From a virus, in IMG/VR virus record IMGVR_UViG_3300028920_000126, positions 1-43,789 of that record: DNA of 43,789 nt; one strand, 5' to 3'. Positions 19,992 to 29,762 of this stretch are shown one piece after another. Both the position numbers and the translations under genes were made by a program. The notes below the pieces were generated by a model. That model was not told the DNA's origin. It did no database searches and was given only the letters and a program-made list of their open reading frames with translations. Each line of letters opens with the position of its first letter. Positions within the stretch are counted from its first letter, which is position 1.

Positions 19992-21959
19992 ATGTCCGGA
20001 CGCATTTGGTACGACGAGCGGTCTGCGATGAACGACCAAGGTGTGTTCTCGCACGCCTGGTGGAAGGAATCGAAGGAAGAGGTCTGGCGTGCTCTCTGGG
20101 GCGTGGTCAAGGCGCTGCGCAACGAGCAGCAGCACACCGCGAAAAAGAACCTCCACCACAATCGCCTCTACGGCAACATGGCGGTGGTCGGCATCGATGC
20201 GTACAACTACACGCAGCTCGAAGAGCCCTACGAGGATCGGTTGACGTACAACGTGGTCGAGTCCGCGGTCGACACCATCCACGCCGACATCTGTTCGCAG
20301 AAGGCCAAGGCCATGTTCCTCACCGACGAGGGGGACTACAAGGCGCAGCGCCGAGCCGAGCGCCTGAACCGGTACACGTTCGGGCAGCTCATGCATCTGG
20401 ACTTCTGGAAGGACACCTCGCCGAATGTCATCTGGGATGCTCTGGTCTTTGGCACCGGTATGCCGTGGGTCCACGCCGAGCACGGTCGTCCCGCCATTGA
20501 GCGTGTCTTCCCCCATGAGATCATCGTGGACGACATCGACGCGCGCGAGCGCAGGCCGCAAATGATGCTCTGGCACGGGCTGGTCAACAAGGACAAGCTG
20601 CAGCAGAAGTACCGGGACCGAGGCGACAAGCGTGCGGTGAAAAAAATCGAAGAAGCCAAGATCGTGGTGATGGACAACTCCACGAACCTGGCGGTGGCAC
20701 AGGTCGAGGTCGTTCGCGGCTGGCACCTTCGGTCTTCACCGTCGGCGAACGACGGGCGCTTCGTTGAGGCGTGCAACATGGGCGTCCTCGAGGACACGGA
20801 TTGGGAGAAGGACTACTTTCCGATGCCTTCGCTGCGGTACAAGCCGCGCCGGCTCGGGTACTGGGGGAAGGGCGTCCCCGAGATCCTCTCCGGCGCGCAA
20901 CTCGCCATCAACGACCTGTTGTGGCAGATCCACGAGCACCTGCGCCTTGGCGGCATGAAGGTGTTTGTGAAGCCCGGCAGCGGCATGAACATGGCCCACC
21001 TCGACAACGAGATCATGGGCGTGATCGAGACCCTCGAGCCCCCGTTCCTCGCCGACTTCGCCAGTGTGCCGCCCGACCTCGTGTCTCAGTACCACGACGA
21101 GGTGCAGAACGCGTACTCGCTGGTCGGCGTGTCTGTCATGGCGGCGAGCTCGGAATTGCCGGCCGGTCTCACCCGCCCGTCTGGCAAGGCCTTGAGGATT
21201 TACTCCGACAAGAAGAGCCAGCGGTTCGTGAAGTTCGCCCAGGCGGTCGAGGACTGGACCGTCGAGGTGAACGAGCAGCTCATCGAGGTCGAGCGCGACC
21301 TCCAGAAGGACGCCGAGCCCTACAATATCCTGGTCCCGAACGACGACGGCACCGCGGAACTACTGAAGTGGGCCGACGTCGACATGGATCGCGACAAGTA
21401 TGTCATACAGGCGTTCCCGACGTCGTTCTTGTCTTCGACGCCGGCATCGCGCATCAAGGACGTGCAGGAGCTGGTGGCGCTCGAGCCCACTCTCCAGCCC
21501 TACGTGCTCAAGCTGCTCGACTTCCCCGACCTCAAGGCGGTCACCTCGCTGATCAGTGCGACCATCGACGTGGCCATGAAGATGATCGAGCACAACTCCG
21601 AGCTGACGGACAAGTCGGCGGAGAAGTACATGCCTCCGGAACCAGAGATGAATCTGGACTTGACCGTGAAGCTCGCGCAGGCGTATTACCTCCGGGCGAA
21701 GCTCCGGAACGCCAAAGAGCAGGATTTGAAGTACCTGCTGAAGTTCCTGAAGCAGGCACGGCATATGGCCAAGGACGCAGCTCAGAAGCTCATGCAAGAG
21801 GAGATGGCAATGCAGGCCGGCGCAATGGCCCCGCCAGGGGCCCCTGTCGCGCCGCCGCCTGGTGCCGCTCCCGGGGGTGCGCCCGCGCCGGTCGACGTCA
21901 GCGTCACCAACAACATGCCACCAATGCCCATGGGTCCGGGCATGCCGCCCATGGGATGA
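19992..21959 (+). CDS. Portal protein
   Basis: 655 residues, normal for podovirus portals. N-terminal half has the usual DRLTYNVVESAVDTIHAD segment and the 'PHEIIVDD' strand; a long central region continues through GYWGKGVPEILSGAQLAIND and DEVQNAYSLVGVSVMAASS, typical of P22-like portals; the C-terminus (about 615-655) is a Pro/Gly/Ala/Met-rich tail. It forms the dodecameric ring at one vertex through which terminase packs DNA. GGGAG precedes the start. Identification rests on these patterns plus position after terminase and before scaffold. Confidence 0.88.
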   Translation: MSGRIWYDERSAMNDQGVFSHAWWKESKEEVWRALWGVVKALRNEQQHTAKKNLHHNRLYGNMAVVGIDAYNYTQLEEPYEDRLTYNVVESAVDTIHADICSQKAKAMFLTDEGDYKAQRRAERLNRYTFGQLMHLDFWKDTSPNVIWDALVFGTGMPWVHAEHGRPAIERVFPHEIIVDDIDARERRPQMMLWHGLVNKDKLQQKYRDRGDKRAVKKIEEAKIVVMDNSTNLAVAQVEVVRGWHLRSSPSANDGRFVEACNMGVLEDTDWEKDYFPMPSLRYKPRRLGYWGKGVPEILSGAQLAINDLLWQIHEHLRLGGMKVFVKPGSGMNMAHLDNEIMGVIETLEPPFLADFASVPPDLVSQYHDEVQNAYSLVGVSVMAASSELPAGLTRPSGKALRIYSDKKSQRFVKFAQAVEDWTVEVNEQLIEVERDLQKDAEPYNILVPNDDGTAELLKWADVDMDRDKYVIQAFPTSFLSSTPASRIKDVQELVALEPTLQPYVLKLLDFPDLKAVTSLISATIDVAMKMIEHNSELTDKSAEKYMPPEPEMNLDLTVKLAQAYYLRAKLRNAKEQDLKYLLKFLKQARHMAKDAAQKLMQEEMAMQAGAMAPPGAPVAPPPGAAPGGAPAPVDVSVTNNMPPMPMGPGMPPMG

Positions 21960-21971
21960 TAGGAGAACAGA

Positions 21972-23066
21972 ATGCCGGATCCGTTCTACGCCCGAAGCAG
22001 CCTGGATGGGACTATCGCGGAGGCTTCCGCTCCGAAGCCAACACCCGAGGCGGGCTCGGGCGAACCCACGGATCTCGGCACGAGCTCTGCGACTCCGCCG
22101 GTCGATCCCGCGCCCGAGCCTGCCGCCACCCCTGAGGACCCACCGCCGGCGGGGGAGACCCCGGCGCCACAGGTTCCGTCGGAGCCTTCGGAGGCCGCCG
22201 ACGGTGAGTCCACCCCCGAGCCCGCCGAGCTGACCCTCGAGCAAAAGCAGGCCAAGGTCGATGAGCTGCTCGAGATGGTCAAGAAGAACCCGGCCAAGTT
22301 CGCCGTCGAGCACGGCATCGACTTGGCTCCGCGGTTTGCGAAGCTCGGGCACATGGCCCAGGAACTCCGCAAGAAAGAGGCAGAGCTGAAGGAGCTGGCG
22401 GCGGAGAACGAGTCCAAGGTCAAGGAGGCCCAGGAGGCGCTCGATCTCCTGAATCGGGACCGTGTTGGGTTCGTGGAGAAGTACCTCGGCAAGGACGGAA
22501 TGGCGAAGCTGAACCGCGCCGCCCTCGCCAAAGACGACCCGCAATATGGGGCGATTTCTCGGCTCGAGGACGTCATCGACGCCCAGAACGCCAAAATCGA
22601 GGAGCTGACCAAAAAGCTCGATGGACCATCGGACGGAGCGGAACCGGAACCGATTGACCCTCGAATCGAGGCACAGATCTCTCAAAAGGCGCACGATTTC
22701 GGCAACGATTGGCGCCAGCTCGCCGAGCACCCCGAGAACAAACGCCTCATCGCTTTTTACGGTGAGGATGCCGTCAAAGAAGACTCGCTCCAGATCGTTC
22801 AGGCAACGTATCGTGCGACGCGGGAACAGTTGACGGCAGACCAAGTTTGGTCCATGCTCAGAACAGAATTTGAGGAGCGGATGCAGAAGATAAACGGCAC
22901 CGCTCCATCGGCGGAAACGCCATCGAAGCAACCGCAGCAGGCCGGAAGCGAGTCAGGGCCCGAAAACGAAGAACCCCCGCCTCGGCCGGTCGCCGAAACC
23001 GACTTCAGTCGGAACGCAGACCGTGCTCGAATGCGGGCAATCGCGGCCCGACACACCAAAGCGTAA
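21972..23066 (+). CDS. Scaffold protein
   Basis: 364 residues. Residues 1-90 are Pro/Glu/Ala-rich and disordered; 90-170 is a charged coiled coil (ELTLEQKQAKVDELLEMVKK, RKKEAELKELAAENESKVKE); 190-300 is helical; the C-terminus is basic (DRARMRAIAARHTK), as expected for a capsid-binding tail. The composition and position between portal and capsid genes are those of a phage scaffold, which organises procapsid assembly and is then lost. Confidence 0.85.
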   Translation: MPDPFYARSSLDGTIAEASAPKPTPEAGSGEPTDLGTSSATPPVDPAPEPAATPEDPPPAGETPAPQVPSEPSEAADGESTPEPAELTLEQKQAKVDELLEMVKKNPAKFAVEHGIDLAPRFAKLGHMAQELRKKEAELKELAAENESKVKEAQEALDLLNRDRVGFVEKYLGKDGMAKLNRAALAKDDPQYGAISRLEDVIDAQNAKIEELTKKLDGPSDGAEPEPIDPRIEAQISQKAHDFGNDWRQLAEHPENKRLIAFYGEDAVKEDSLQIVQATYRATREQLTADQVWSMLRTEFEERMQKINGTAPSAETPSKQPQQAGSESGPENEEPPPRPVAETDFSRNADRARMRAIAARHTKA

Positions 23067-23087
23067 CGAGCCGCTGCGGAGAGCAGA

Positions 23088-24347
23088 ATGCCTTTGACCG
23101 GCGAAAGTATGGCCACCTATGTGGCGATGCTCAAGGAGTGGTATACCTCGAAGAGGATCGAGTGGATGGTGTACATGAATGCACCGTTCTTCGCGATGCT
23201 CCCCAAAAACCCCGAGATCGGTGGTGAGACGTACGACGTTCCCATCGGGTACGGTGACCCGCAGGCCGGGTCCACCCGGTTCACCATCGCGCAGGGCAAC
23301 AAGACCCCGACGCAGACCACCAAGTTCCAGATGGTCATGAAGGAGGAATACTCCTTCGCCCAGATCGGCCGGAAGGTCATCAAGGCGGCCGAGAAGGATC
23401 GTGGTGCGTTCCTGCCCGCGGTCAAGCCCAACGTGGACGGTGCGTTCCGCACCTGCAAGCGCAACCTGTGCATCGCCGCCCATGGCGACGGCTCGGGTGC
23501 GAAGGCCCGCGTGGCCAGCGGTGGTGGTACTGCCACCCTGACCCTGACCGAGAAGTACGATGCCGTGAAGTTCCAGGTGAACGAGCGCCTCGAGGCGAGC
23601 GCCACCAAGACCGGCGGCGCGTACCCAACGGTCATGAAGAACCAGCCCGGCGCGCTCGGCGGTGGCGGCCTCGTCCGCATTACCGCGATCGACCGCCAGG
23701 CCGGCACCCTGACCATCGCCGACATCGATGCTGGTACCGTCGCCGCCATCGCGGACAACGACTACCTGTATCGTGCCGGTGACTACGACAACGTCATCAA
23801 CGGCTGGCAGGCCTGGGTTCCGCCGACCGCGCCGACCTCGACCCCGTTCAACGGTGTCGATCGCTCGGTCGATCCCGACATGCTCGGCGGCGTCCGTTTC
23901 GACGGCTCGGCGCTCGTCCTGTCGGAGGCCATGACCAACGGTCTCACCGAGGGCGTCATCATCGGTGACGCCGAGGTGGACCATGTGTTCGCGCATCCGA
24001 AGCAGGTGGCCAAGCTCGTGGACCAGCTGGGCGCCAAGGTCGAGTGGCAGGAGTACTCGGTGACCGAGACGATCGGTTTCGAGGGCTTCAAGATCCGCTA
24101 CGACGGCGGCACTGCCCGTGTCTTCGCCGACCGGTACGGGCCGGTCGACCGCGCCCTCGGCGCGACTCTGGAGTCGTGGGAGTTCCTCTCGATGGGCCCG
24201 TGCCCCGAGATCTTCGATGCCGAAACCGACCAGGAGATGCTCCGCGAGAGCGACATCGACGGGTACGAGGTTCGGATCGGCGGGTACCCGGAAACGTCCT
24301 GTAACGCTCCGGGTCACAACGTCAACATCCAGTTGCCGCCACTGTAA
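23088..24347 (+). CDS. Major capsid protein
   Basis: 419 residues, following the scaffold gene. N-terminal MPLTGESMATYVAMLKEWYT and WMVYMNAPFFAML, then a strand-rich centre with a long Gly/Ala region around the middle (insertion domain) and SWEFLSMGPCPEIF near the end. I recognise the type as an HK97-fold capsid protein of podoviruses with a P22-5-like layout, from order and context; no signature motif proves it. It would be the most abundant virion protein; a stable UUCG hairpin follows the gene. Confidence 0.8.
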   Translation: MPLTGESMATYVAMLKEWYTSKRIEWMVYMNAPFFAMLPKNPEIGGETYDVPIGYGDPQAGSTRFTIAQGNKTPTQTTKFQMVMKEEYSFAQIGRKVIKAAEKDRGAFLPAVKPNVDGAFRTCKRNLCIAAHGDGSGAKARVASGGGTATLTLTEKYDAVKFQVNERLEASATKTGGAYPTVMKNQPGALGGGGLVRITAIDRQAGTLTIADIDAGTVAAIADNDYLYRAGDYDNVINGWQAWVPPTAPTSTPFNGVDRSVDPDMLGGVRFDGSALVLSEAMTNGLTEGVIIGDAEVDHVFAHPKQVAKLVDQLGAKVEWQEYSVTETIGFEGFKIRYDGGTARVFADRYGPVDRALGATLESWEFLSMGPCPEIFDAETDQEMLRESDIDGYEVRIGGYPETSCNAPGHNVNIQLPPL

Positions 24348-24357
24348 GGGTGTGAGC

Positions 24358-24379
24358 GTGGGGGTCTTCGGGCCCCCAC
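24358..24379 (+). terminator. UUCG-tetraloop hairpin after the capsid gene
   Basis: A nine-base stem (GTGGGGGTC / GGCCCCCAC, one G-U pair) closed by the very stable cUUCGg tetraloop. No T-run follows, so it is more likely a stabiliser or partial attenuator that raises capsid mRNA above downstream messages. Confidence 0.7.
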
Positions 24380-24398
24380 CTCCAAATAGGAGGGCATT

Positions 24399-24803
24399 AT
24401 GCCTGTGAAGACTGGAAACGCAGAGGTCCGGGCTCCCCAGTTCGGTCTCGTGCAGCTCCTGTGGCAGGGTGTTGGCGCCGGCGCTGCGGCGTTGAGTGCA
24501 CAGACCCCGTCGAATGCGTGTGGCTTTGTGGTCACCCGCACCGGCGTCGGCGCTTTCGACATGGTCTTTGATGAGAAGTGGGCTGGTGGCTGCGTGTTTC
24601 TCAAGGGGATGCTCTACAACGACGGCACTCCCGTCGGTTGCAGCGTCGAACTCTCCTCGAAGTACGACGCGGCGACCAAGACCCTGAGCTTCGACCTGCT
24701 CGACGTGGCGGCGGCCAATCAGGATGTCCCCGTCGGCAACGAGCTGTGGCTCGAGGTCACCATGTCGAACCGTGACATCGCTCCGCCCCTGACACCGGCG
24801 TAG
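24399..24803 (+). CDS. Probable capsid decoration or head protein
   Basis: 134 residues with TAGGAGGG upstream. Mostly beta strands (SNACGFVVTRTGVGAFDMVF, KGMLYNDGTPVGCSVELSS, NELWLEVTMSNRDIAPP). I do not recognise a family. Its place straight after the capsid gene, with a strong ribosome site, suggests a decoration or head-stabilising protein, by analogy with other phages. Confidence 0.6.
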   Translation: MPVKTGNAEVRAPQFGLVQLLWQGVGAGAAALSAQTPSNACGFVVTRTGVGAFDMVFDEKWAGGCVFLKGMLYNDGTPVGCSVELSSKYDAATKTLSFDLLDVAAANQDVPVGNELWLEVTMSNRDIAPPLTPA

Positions 24804-24815
24804 CAGGAGACGAGC

Positions 24816-25010
24816 ATGGGGAAGCTGGCAGACGCGATTCTCGCCAAGCAAGGAGTGTCGGCGGATGCGCCGGCCGAGCCGAGCGGTGATGTTGCCTTCG
24901 AGACAGCAGCCGACGAGCTCTACCACGCCCTCGAGTCCAAGGATAAGAAGGCGTTCAAGAGCAAGCTCAGAGCCATGCTCGACATCGAGAAGACCAAAGG
25001 GGGCGGGTAG
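24816..25010 (+). CDS. Small hypothetical protein
   Basis: 64 residues, GGAGACGAGC upstream. An N-terminal helix (MGKLADAILAKQG), an Ala/Pro linker and a charged helix (ALESKDKKAFKSKLRAML). The last pattern, 'l..gD...f...l..al', is common in small phage proteins encoded between capsid and adaptor. Function unknown. Confidence 0.65.
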   Translation: MGKLADAILAKQGVSADAPAEPSGDVAFETAADELYHALESKDKKAFKSKLRAMLDIEKTKGGG

Positions 25011-25031
25011 CACTGAGACCCGCCCCCGTTT
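24999..25031 (+). terminator. GC-rich hairpin, possible terminator
   Basis: A perfect ten-base stem, GGGGGCGGGT with ACCCGCCCCC, nine-base loop, then GTTT. It overlaps the stop of the preceding gene. The short T-run makes read-through likely. Confidence 0.55.
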
Positions 25032-25040
25032 GGGGGCAAC

Positions 25041-25766
25041 ATGAGTGCGACCCGCCTGGAACTCCGCGACAGAGCCAAACGCCGTGCGGACATGGAGGAC
25101 TCCCGGTTCGTAGATGACCGGGAGTGGAACGACTACATCAACGAGGCGGTCTCCGCGCTCCACGACGTCATCGTCATGGTGTACCGGGACTACTTCCGCG
25201 AGATTGTCGAAATCCCCATCGTCACCGGCACCAAGACCTACGACCTGCCCAACGGCACGAACTACTCCGGCGCCAAGCCGTTCTACAAAGGCAAGGCGGT
25301 CTACTGGAAGGAGTCCGATTACCTCTACGAACTCGACCCGTTCATGATCGGCGAGAACAGCACCTCGTTGTACGCCATCTCGTACGCGGCGAGCATCGGG
25401 CTCGGGGCTGGGCGCACGCTGCGGTATCGGTACATCAACAGCTCGATCGAGTTCTCGCCAGTGCCGACAGAGAACGGCACCGTTGAACTGTGGTACATCC
25501 CGCAGGCCACAAAGCTCCTCGAGGACGACGACGAGATCGACTTCGCCATCGTGAACGGCTGGGAGGAGTACATCCTGCTTGAGGCCGCCATCAAAGCGCT
25601 CGAAAAGGAAGAATCGCTCGAGCAGGCTGCGGTCCTCGGCGCGCAGCTCGCCAGGCTCCGGGACCGCATCACCGTTGCGGCCCAGCAGCGCGACGCCGGG
25701 CGCCCGCAGCGCGTGCGTGACGTTCGTTCGTACCGCTGGTTCCCGCGCCGCCGGAGGATTTACTGA
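25041..25766 (+). CDS. Head-tail adaptor (connector) protein
   Basis: 241 residues. Opens with a helical MSATRLELRDRAKRRADME and a WNDYINEAVSALHDVI segment, then strands (FREIVEIPIVTGTKTYDLP, NGTVELWYIPQATKL), a conserved 'DDEIDFAIVNGWEEYILLEAA' bridge (helix) and a basic end (RSYRWFPRRRR). This is the pattern of portal-bound adaptors of short-tailed phages (P22 gp4/T7 gp11-like). It closes the portal and anchors the nozzle. Assignment from pattern and position. Confidence 0.75.
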   Translation: MSATRLELRDRAKRRADMEDSRFVDDREWNDYINEAVSALHDVIVMVYRDYFREIVEIPIVTGTKTYDLPNGTNYSGAKPFYKGKAVYWKESDYLYELDPFMIGENSTSLYAISYAASIGLGAGRTLRYRYINSSIEFSPVPTENGTVELWYIPQATKLLEDDDEIDFAIVNGWEEYILLEAAIKALEKEESLEQAAVLGAQLARLRDRITVAAQQRDAGRPQRVRDVRSYRWFPRRRRIY

Positions 25767-26086
25767 TGGCGGAGAATCAGCTCGTACCATTCAAGCGTGT
25801 CGAGGCGTCCGGAGACACAGCGGAGATGTTTCGTGTTTTACAGGTGAATCTCGAGCAGTGCCTTCAGTTCATTACCGAAACCGCCATCATTGATGGCAGG
25901 CTCCTGGTTGCCGACCTTGGCGCATCAGTCATCACCGAAATCGCGCACGGGCTCGGGCGTCGTGTGAAGGGCGGGTTTCCCGTCGCCCAGAACGCTGCGG
26001 CAAGGATTGAGGTTCGCCAGGGGGACAGTGAGACCATCTCTGTCTTTTCGACTGCTGCGGTTACCTGCAAACTGTGGGTGTTTTGA
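25766..26086 (+). CDS. Small tail/head-completion protein
   Basis: 106 residues, ATGG shared with the previous stop. The sequence 'SVITEIAHGLGRRVKGGFPVAQN' followed by IEVRQGDSETISVF and KLWVF is a pattern seen in small podovirus virion proteins encoded near the adaptor (the H-G-L-G-R motif and terminal 'lwVf'). Likely part of the tail or head-neck; exact role unknown. Confidence 0.65.
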   Translation: MAENQLVPFKRVEASGDTAEMFRVLQVNLEQCLQFITETAIIDGRLLVADLGASVITEIAHGLGRRVKGGFPVAQNAAARIEVRQGDSETISVFSTAAVTCKLWVF

Positions 26087-26087
26087 A

Positions 26088-29000
26088 ATGGCGAGGGTCG
26101 AGCAACAACCATTCGACATTCCGTTCGTGAGCGGTGTGTCCGAAGATGTTCCTGAGAAGCTCCTCCCTCCTGAGCGCCTGTTGCTGGTGGAAAACGCCGA
26201 CATCAACAAGCGTGGGGTTATTCGGAAAAAGCGTTCGTTTGTTGATGCGCCCATGACCGACACTGCCGCGTCAACAATAGGTCCAGGCATTCGGAAGTTG
26301 GCGCGATTCAGGGATCAGCTTTTGGCTTTCGACCAGTCCAACCGGTTGGCCTACTCGCTGCTCCCTACCCGCGAACAATGGAGTCCTGTTGGAGATTATA
26401 CTCCGTGCCTTATTTCCGACGAGGAAATCGACGGTACATCGGTCGACAACTTCATCGGGACATCTCCCGCGTTCACCGAGGGCATCGATTTCCATACGTC
26501 GCTCGTTGAGAAGTACGGGTACTACGTCGTTACCCACGGTCAGAATTACTTTGTCATCGACAAAAGCAATTTGGCTATCGTGAGCAGCGGTCAGTTGTCT
26601 GGGGTCACGAATCAGTCTATGCAGTTCGTGCGCTCCGTTGACATTCCCGCATCCGACAGAATCGTGGTGATTACCGCTGGTCCTGCTATCACCGCTCACT
26701 TCGTAGACCTCAATCAGCCTGAGAATGGCGTTATCTCGTCAATCGTTCTGGCAAATGACGGACCGGTCGGAAACACCAGATCGATAGATGCTGCGCCTGT
26801 CTACAATGGCAACGCTGAATTCATGGTTGCCTGGAAGAATGTGTCCATAGGAGCTTTTGGTATTGCGGCTCGTGTCTTCAACGATGCTGGTGCTCCTGTC
26901 AGTAACATTGTTGGGTCTACGTTTTCCTTCGTGTCCGAAGACCGAAATTTTGTAGTCCTCGGAGCTCCACGGCAGGGCGTCGGCGGCAACACCTACTGGT
27001 TGTTCTGGGCCGACAAGACCAATGGTGATTGGTATCGGATAGTCTTCACGTACACCGGCGCGGTGTTGACTGTTGTGCAGACCGAAATCCCGTTGGGCCT
27101 AACGACCATCAGCGGGAAAACGGTGTTCAGCGAGGGCGGGGGCGCATGCGCTCACGTCTTTGATGCGACCACTTGTTGGTTTTTTGCGGGCGAGGGTGAC
27201 GGGTCAGACTTTCCGTTGCAGCCAGGCGGACACATCGTCATGGCGATCGTCAATAATGGGTCCGGGGCTCTTCTCCCTTCGGAGTTTCAGAACCGAGGCC
27301 TCGATATCATGTCTCAGCCGTTTCTCTATGACGGCGAACTTTACTTCATCGGCAATATAGGAACTGAACAGCGTCTTCAAAACACGTACTTCCTGATGCG
27401 GTTCAACTCCATCAGCGAACGAGCCACGGTGGTGGGTCGGTTTCTGGTGGGTCGGGCAAGAGAAAATCATGGAGGCAGTCCTCTTGGTGGAGCGGTCAAC
27501 CCGTTCGGTTGGCAGGTTACTGAAGTGGTCGAAGATCAGTCTGCGCCCGGCCGCTTCCATTGCGTTCTGCCGAAGTCGGGCTCCGACTTTGTGACAGGCG
27601 GCGTGGACAACGCCATTTACGGTTCTACTCTGGTCACGATTGATTTCAACGAGACCGGGAACACGGCGGTCATCGGCGACACACTCTACTCTCTTGACGG
27701 AACTCTTTGGGCCTACGATGGGCAGGACCTGGTCGAGTCTGGGTTTCATGTGTTTCCAGAGAAGCTTGAGTCAGTAGGTGTTGCTGGCACCGGCTTGCTC
27801 ACCGCTGGGCAGTACCAAGCCGTTGCGGTATACGCTTGGTACGACTCCTATGGCCGTGTGTACCGATCGGCGCCGACCCCTCTTCCCGCGGAAGTCACTT
27901 CTGCCGGCGGAGACTATTGGGACATCAAGATCCCTACCTTGCAACTCACCAGCAAGGACGACGTCAAGATAGAGGTGTATCGATCGACGTCGAACAACAC
28001 GACGCCTGGCTTTTTCCTCGAGAAGGTTTTCGACAACGATCCGACCTACGCCTTCGTGTCTGAGCAGTTGATTCCTCCGTTGTTCACTTACCTTGGAGAT
28101 ACCGGCGGCATTGCCGGGAGCCCCCAGGATGGATTGAATGACACAGATCTCGTGAACCAACCACAGCTGTACACGGATTCTGGAGAACTCGATCACATTG
28201 CGCCGCCGCAAGCCTCTTACATCGCGGTGCACGGGAACCGCCTATGGGTCGTGTCAGGGGACAACCTCTTTTACTCGAAGACGTGGCGTGAAGGTTTTGG
28301 GATTCAGTTCAACGACGCGCAGCGCGTGATCGTCGACCCAAAGGGCGGCGACATTGTCGGCGTCGCAAGCCTGGGCGAGCAGCTGTTGATCGGCAAAGAA
28401 GAAAGATTGCTTCGTCTGTATGGCGCGGGGCCAAATGATCTCGGTGTCGGGGCGTTCTCTGAGCCGCTCGAGCTGACGTCAGACGTTGGCGTCACCCCGG
28501 GAACACCGATGCTCGAGTGGCAGCACGGGGTGACGTTTCGATCGCCAAAGGGCATCTGGAACGTCAACAAGGACTTCAGCATGAACGACATCGGTCGTTC
28601 GATTGACGACCTCAACAAACTCCCTGTGCTCAATGCGTTGACGAGCACCGACAAGGAAGAGTTTTGGTATCTCGTTCAGGATGCATCAGCCTCTCTTCTT
28701 CTTGCTTTTGACTGGCATGCGGAACAGTGGATTTCTCGTCGGCTGACTTTCCAATCGCAGCCCACGGGTCCCATGGCGCTATGGCGTAACGACCTGTACC
28801 TTGCTGACGATTCGGGCACCATTCTTGTGGAGTCGGACAGCGTGCACGACACCACGCGCATCAAGACTGGCGTGTTTCGCCCAGGTGGCATCACGGGCTT
28901 TCACCGCATGTGGTGGATCTACCTGCACATGGTGTGGAAGGCCGCGCATACGATCAACGTGCGGTTGTGGTATGAGGACGGCACCTACGAGGACTTCTCC

Positions 29001-29201
29001 AAGGAGTTCCTGTCGGCACAGGAGCCCCAGATTCTGCGCATCAAGCCGAAGCGACAGAAGGAGACCGGGTACCAGATTGAGATTTGGGATAGCGATTTTT
29101 CTCTCGCCGACTGCTGTGAATGGTATGGACTGACGCTGGTCGCAGGCGTGAAGCCCCAGCGGCTTCCCGTTCAGCGGTCGAAGAACGTTAGGAGTGAGTG
29201 A
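26088..29201 (+). CDS. Tail nozzle / stabilisation-type protein
   Basis: 1037 residues from the ATG at 26088, one base after the previous stop. The N-terminus (QPFDIPFVSGVSEDVPEKLL, ENADINKRGVIRKKRSF) and the late segment (GEQLLIGKEERLLRLYGAGP, PKGIWNVNKDFSMNDIGRSI, HRMWWIYLHMVW) are typical of the large beta-propeller nozzle or stabilisation proteins of podoviruses, such as P22 gp10 and T7 gp12 type. The centre is a series of beta blades with NGNAEF-, WLFWAD-type strands. It forms the tail tube or hub below the adaptor. Base composition is somewhat less GC-rich in 26100-28300 than in flanking genes. Confidence 0.8.
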   Translation: MARVEQQPFDIPFVSGVSEDVPEKLLPPERLLLVENADINKRGVIRKKRSFVDAPMTDTAASTIGPGIRKLARFRDQLLAFDQSNRLAYSLLPTREQWSPVGDYTPCLISDEEIDGTSVDNFIGTSPAFTEGIDFHTSLVEKYGYYVVTHGQNYFVIDKSNLAIVSSGQLSGVTNQSMQFVRSVDIPASDRIVVITAGPAITAHFVDLNQPENGVISSIVLANDGPVGNTRSIDAAPVYNGNAEFMVAWKNVSIGAFGIAARVFNDAGAPVSNIVGSTFSFVSEDRNFVVLGAPRQGVGGNTYWLFWADKTNGDWYRIVFTYTGAVLTVVQTEIPLGLTTISGKTVFSEGGGACAHVFDATTCWFFAGEGDGSDFPLQPGGHIVMAIVNNGSGALLPSEFQNRGLDIMSQPFLYDGELYFIGNIGTEQRLQNTYFLMRFNSISERATVVGRFLVGRARENHGGSPLGGAVNPFGWQVTEVVEDQSAPGRFHCVLPKSGSDFVTGGVDNAIYGSTLVTIDFNETGNTAVIGDTLYSLDGTLWAYDGQDLVESGFHVFPEKLESVGVAGTGLLTAGQYQAVAVYAWYDSYGRVYRSAPTPLPAEVTSAGGDYWDIKIPTLQLTSKDDVKIEVYRSTSNNTTPGFFLEKVFDNDPTYAFVSEQLIPPLFTYLGDTGGIAGSPQDGLNDTDLVNQPQLYTDSGELDHIAPPQASYIAVHGNRLWVVSGDNLFYSKTWREGFGIQFNDAQRVIVDPKGGDIVGVASLGEQLLIGKEERLLRLYGAGPNDLGVGAFSEPLELTSDVGVTPGTPMLEWQHGVTFRSPKGIWNVNKDFSMNDIGRSIDDLNKLPVLNALTSTDKEEFWYLVQDASASLLLAFDWHAEQWISRRLTFQSQPTGPMALWRNDLYLADDSGTILVESDSVHDTTRIKTGVFRPGGITGFHRMWWIYLHMVWKAAHTINVRLWYEDGTYEDFSKEFLSAQEPQILRIKPKRQKETGYQIEIWDSDFSLADCCEWYGLTLVAGVKPQRLPVQRSKNVRSE

Positions 29202-29761
29202 TGGGCTTCTGGTCTTCGCAACGCAAGGGATACGGAGCTCGCAAGGCGGGCGCTCGGTCAGCTCGTGATTACGCACAGCGCGGAGTTCAGGACACCACTG
29301 CGGGAGCTCTGGCTGGCGGCGCAGGCATGGACATGCTCGCGCAGCAGTACGCCGGCATCATCTCCGGACAGCAGCCGTCTCTCGCAGAGATGCAAATGCG
29401 CGAGGCCTACGGTCAAGCAATGGGTGGGACTCAGGCCATGGTTGCCGGGGCGAGCGGTGCAAACCGGGCCTTGACTCAACGTGCGGCGATGCAGGAGCGC
29501 GGGCGGCTTTCCGGCGAGCTCGCCCGCGGCGGCGCTCAGATGAGGATGCAAGAGCAGGAATTGGCGCGGCAGGGTTTGATGGGCGTTGCTGGCACGCAGC
29601 AACAGCACGCACTCAGCCTCGAGGATCTCATGATGCAGAAGTACGGCGTCGAGATGGGTATGCTCTCGCCGCAGCAGGAAGGCATGGGCGCCAAGCTCCT
29701 CGGGGCGACCATTGGAGCGGCTGGCTCGGTTGTTGGTGGTGCCTTGGCCGGCGGAGGTTGA
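29201..29761 (+). CDS. Small internal virion / ejection protein
   Basis: 186 residues with AGGAG 6 nt upstream; ATG preferred over a GTG one codon earlier. Ala/Gly/Met/Gln-rich helices (GGAGMDMLAQQYAGIISGQQ, REAYGQAMGGTQAMVAGAS), ending in a hydrophobic Gly-rich helix (LGATIGAAGSVVGGALAGGG) that could insert in a membrane. Position before two larger proteins of the same style fits the three-protein ejection set of podoviruses. Confidence 0.7.
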   Translation: MGFWSSQRKGYGARKAGARSARDYAQRGVQDTTAGALAGGAGMDMLAQQYAGIISGQQPSLAEMQMREAYGQAMGGTQAMVAGASGANRALTQRAAMQERGRLSGELARGGAQMRMQEQELARQGLMGVAGTQQQHALSLEDLMMQKYGVEMGMLSPQQEGMGAKLLGATIGAAGSVVGGALAGGG

Positions 29762-29762
29762 T

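Noticed and set aside
20771-22135. 454-codon frame within the portal gene
   Set aside because: Same-strand shadow of the portal gene, Arg/Gly/Pro-rich and without a start site.
24999-25031. Firm terminator splitting the head gene operon
   Set aside because: The hairpin is strong but the T-run is three bases, and essential genes follow immediately; kept only as a possible weak terminator.
22953-25790. 945-codon open frame antisense to capsid and adaptor genes
   Set aside because: A high-GC shadow frame: Val/Gly/Arg/His-rich, opposite five real genes.
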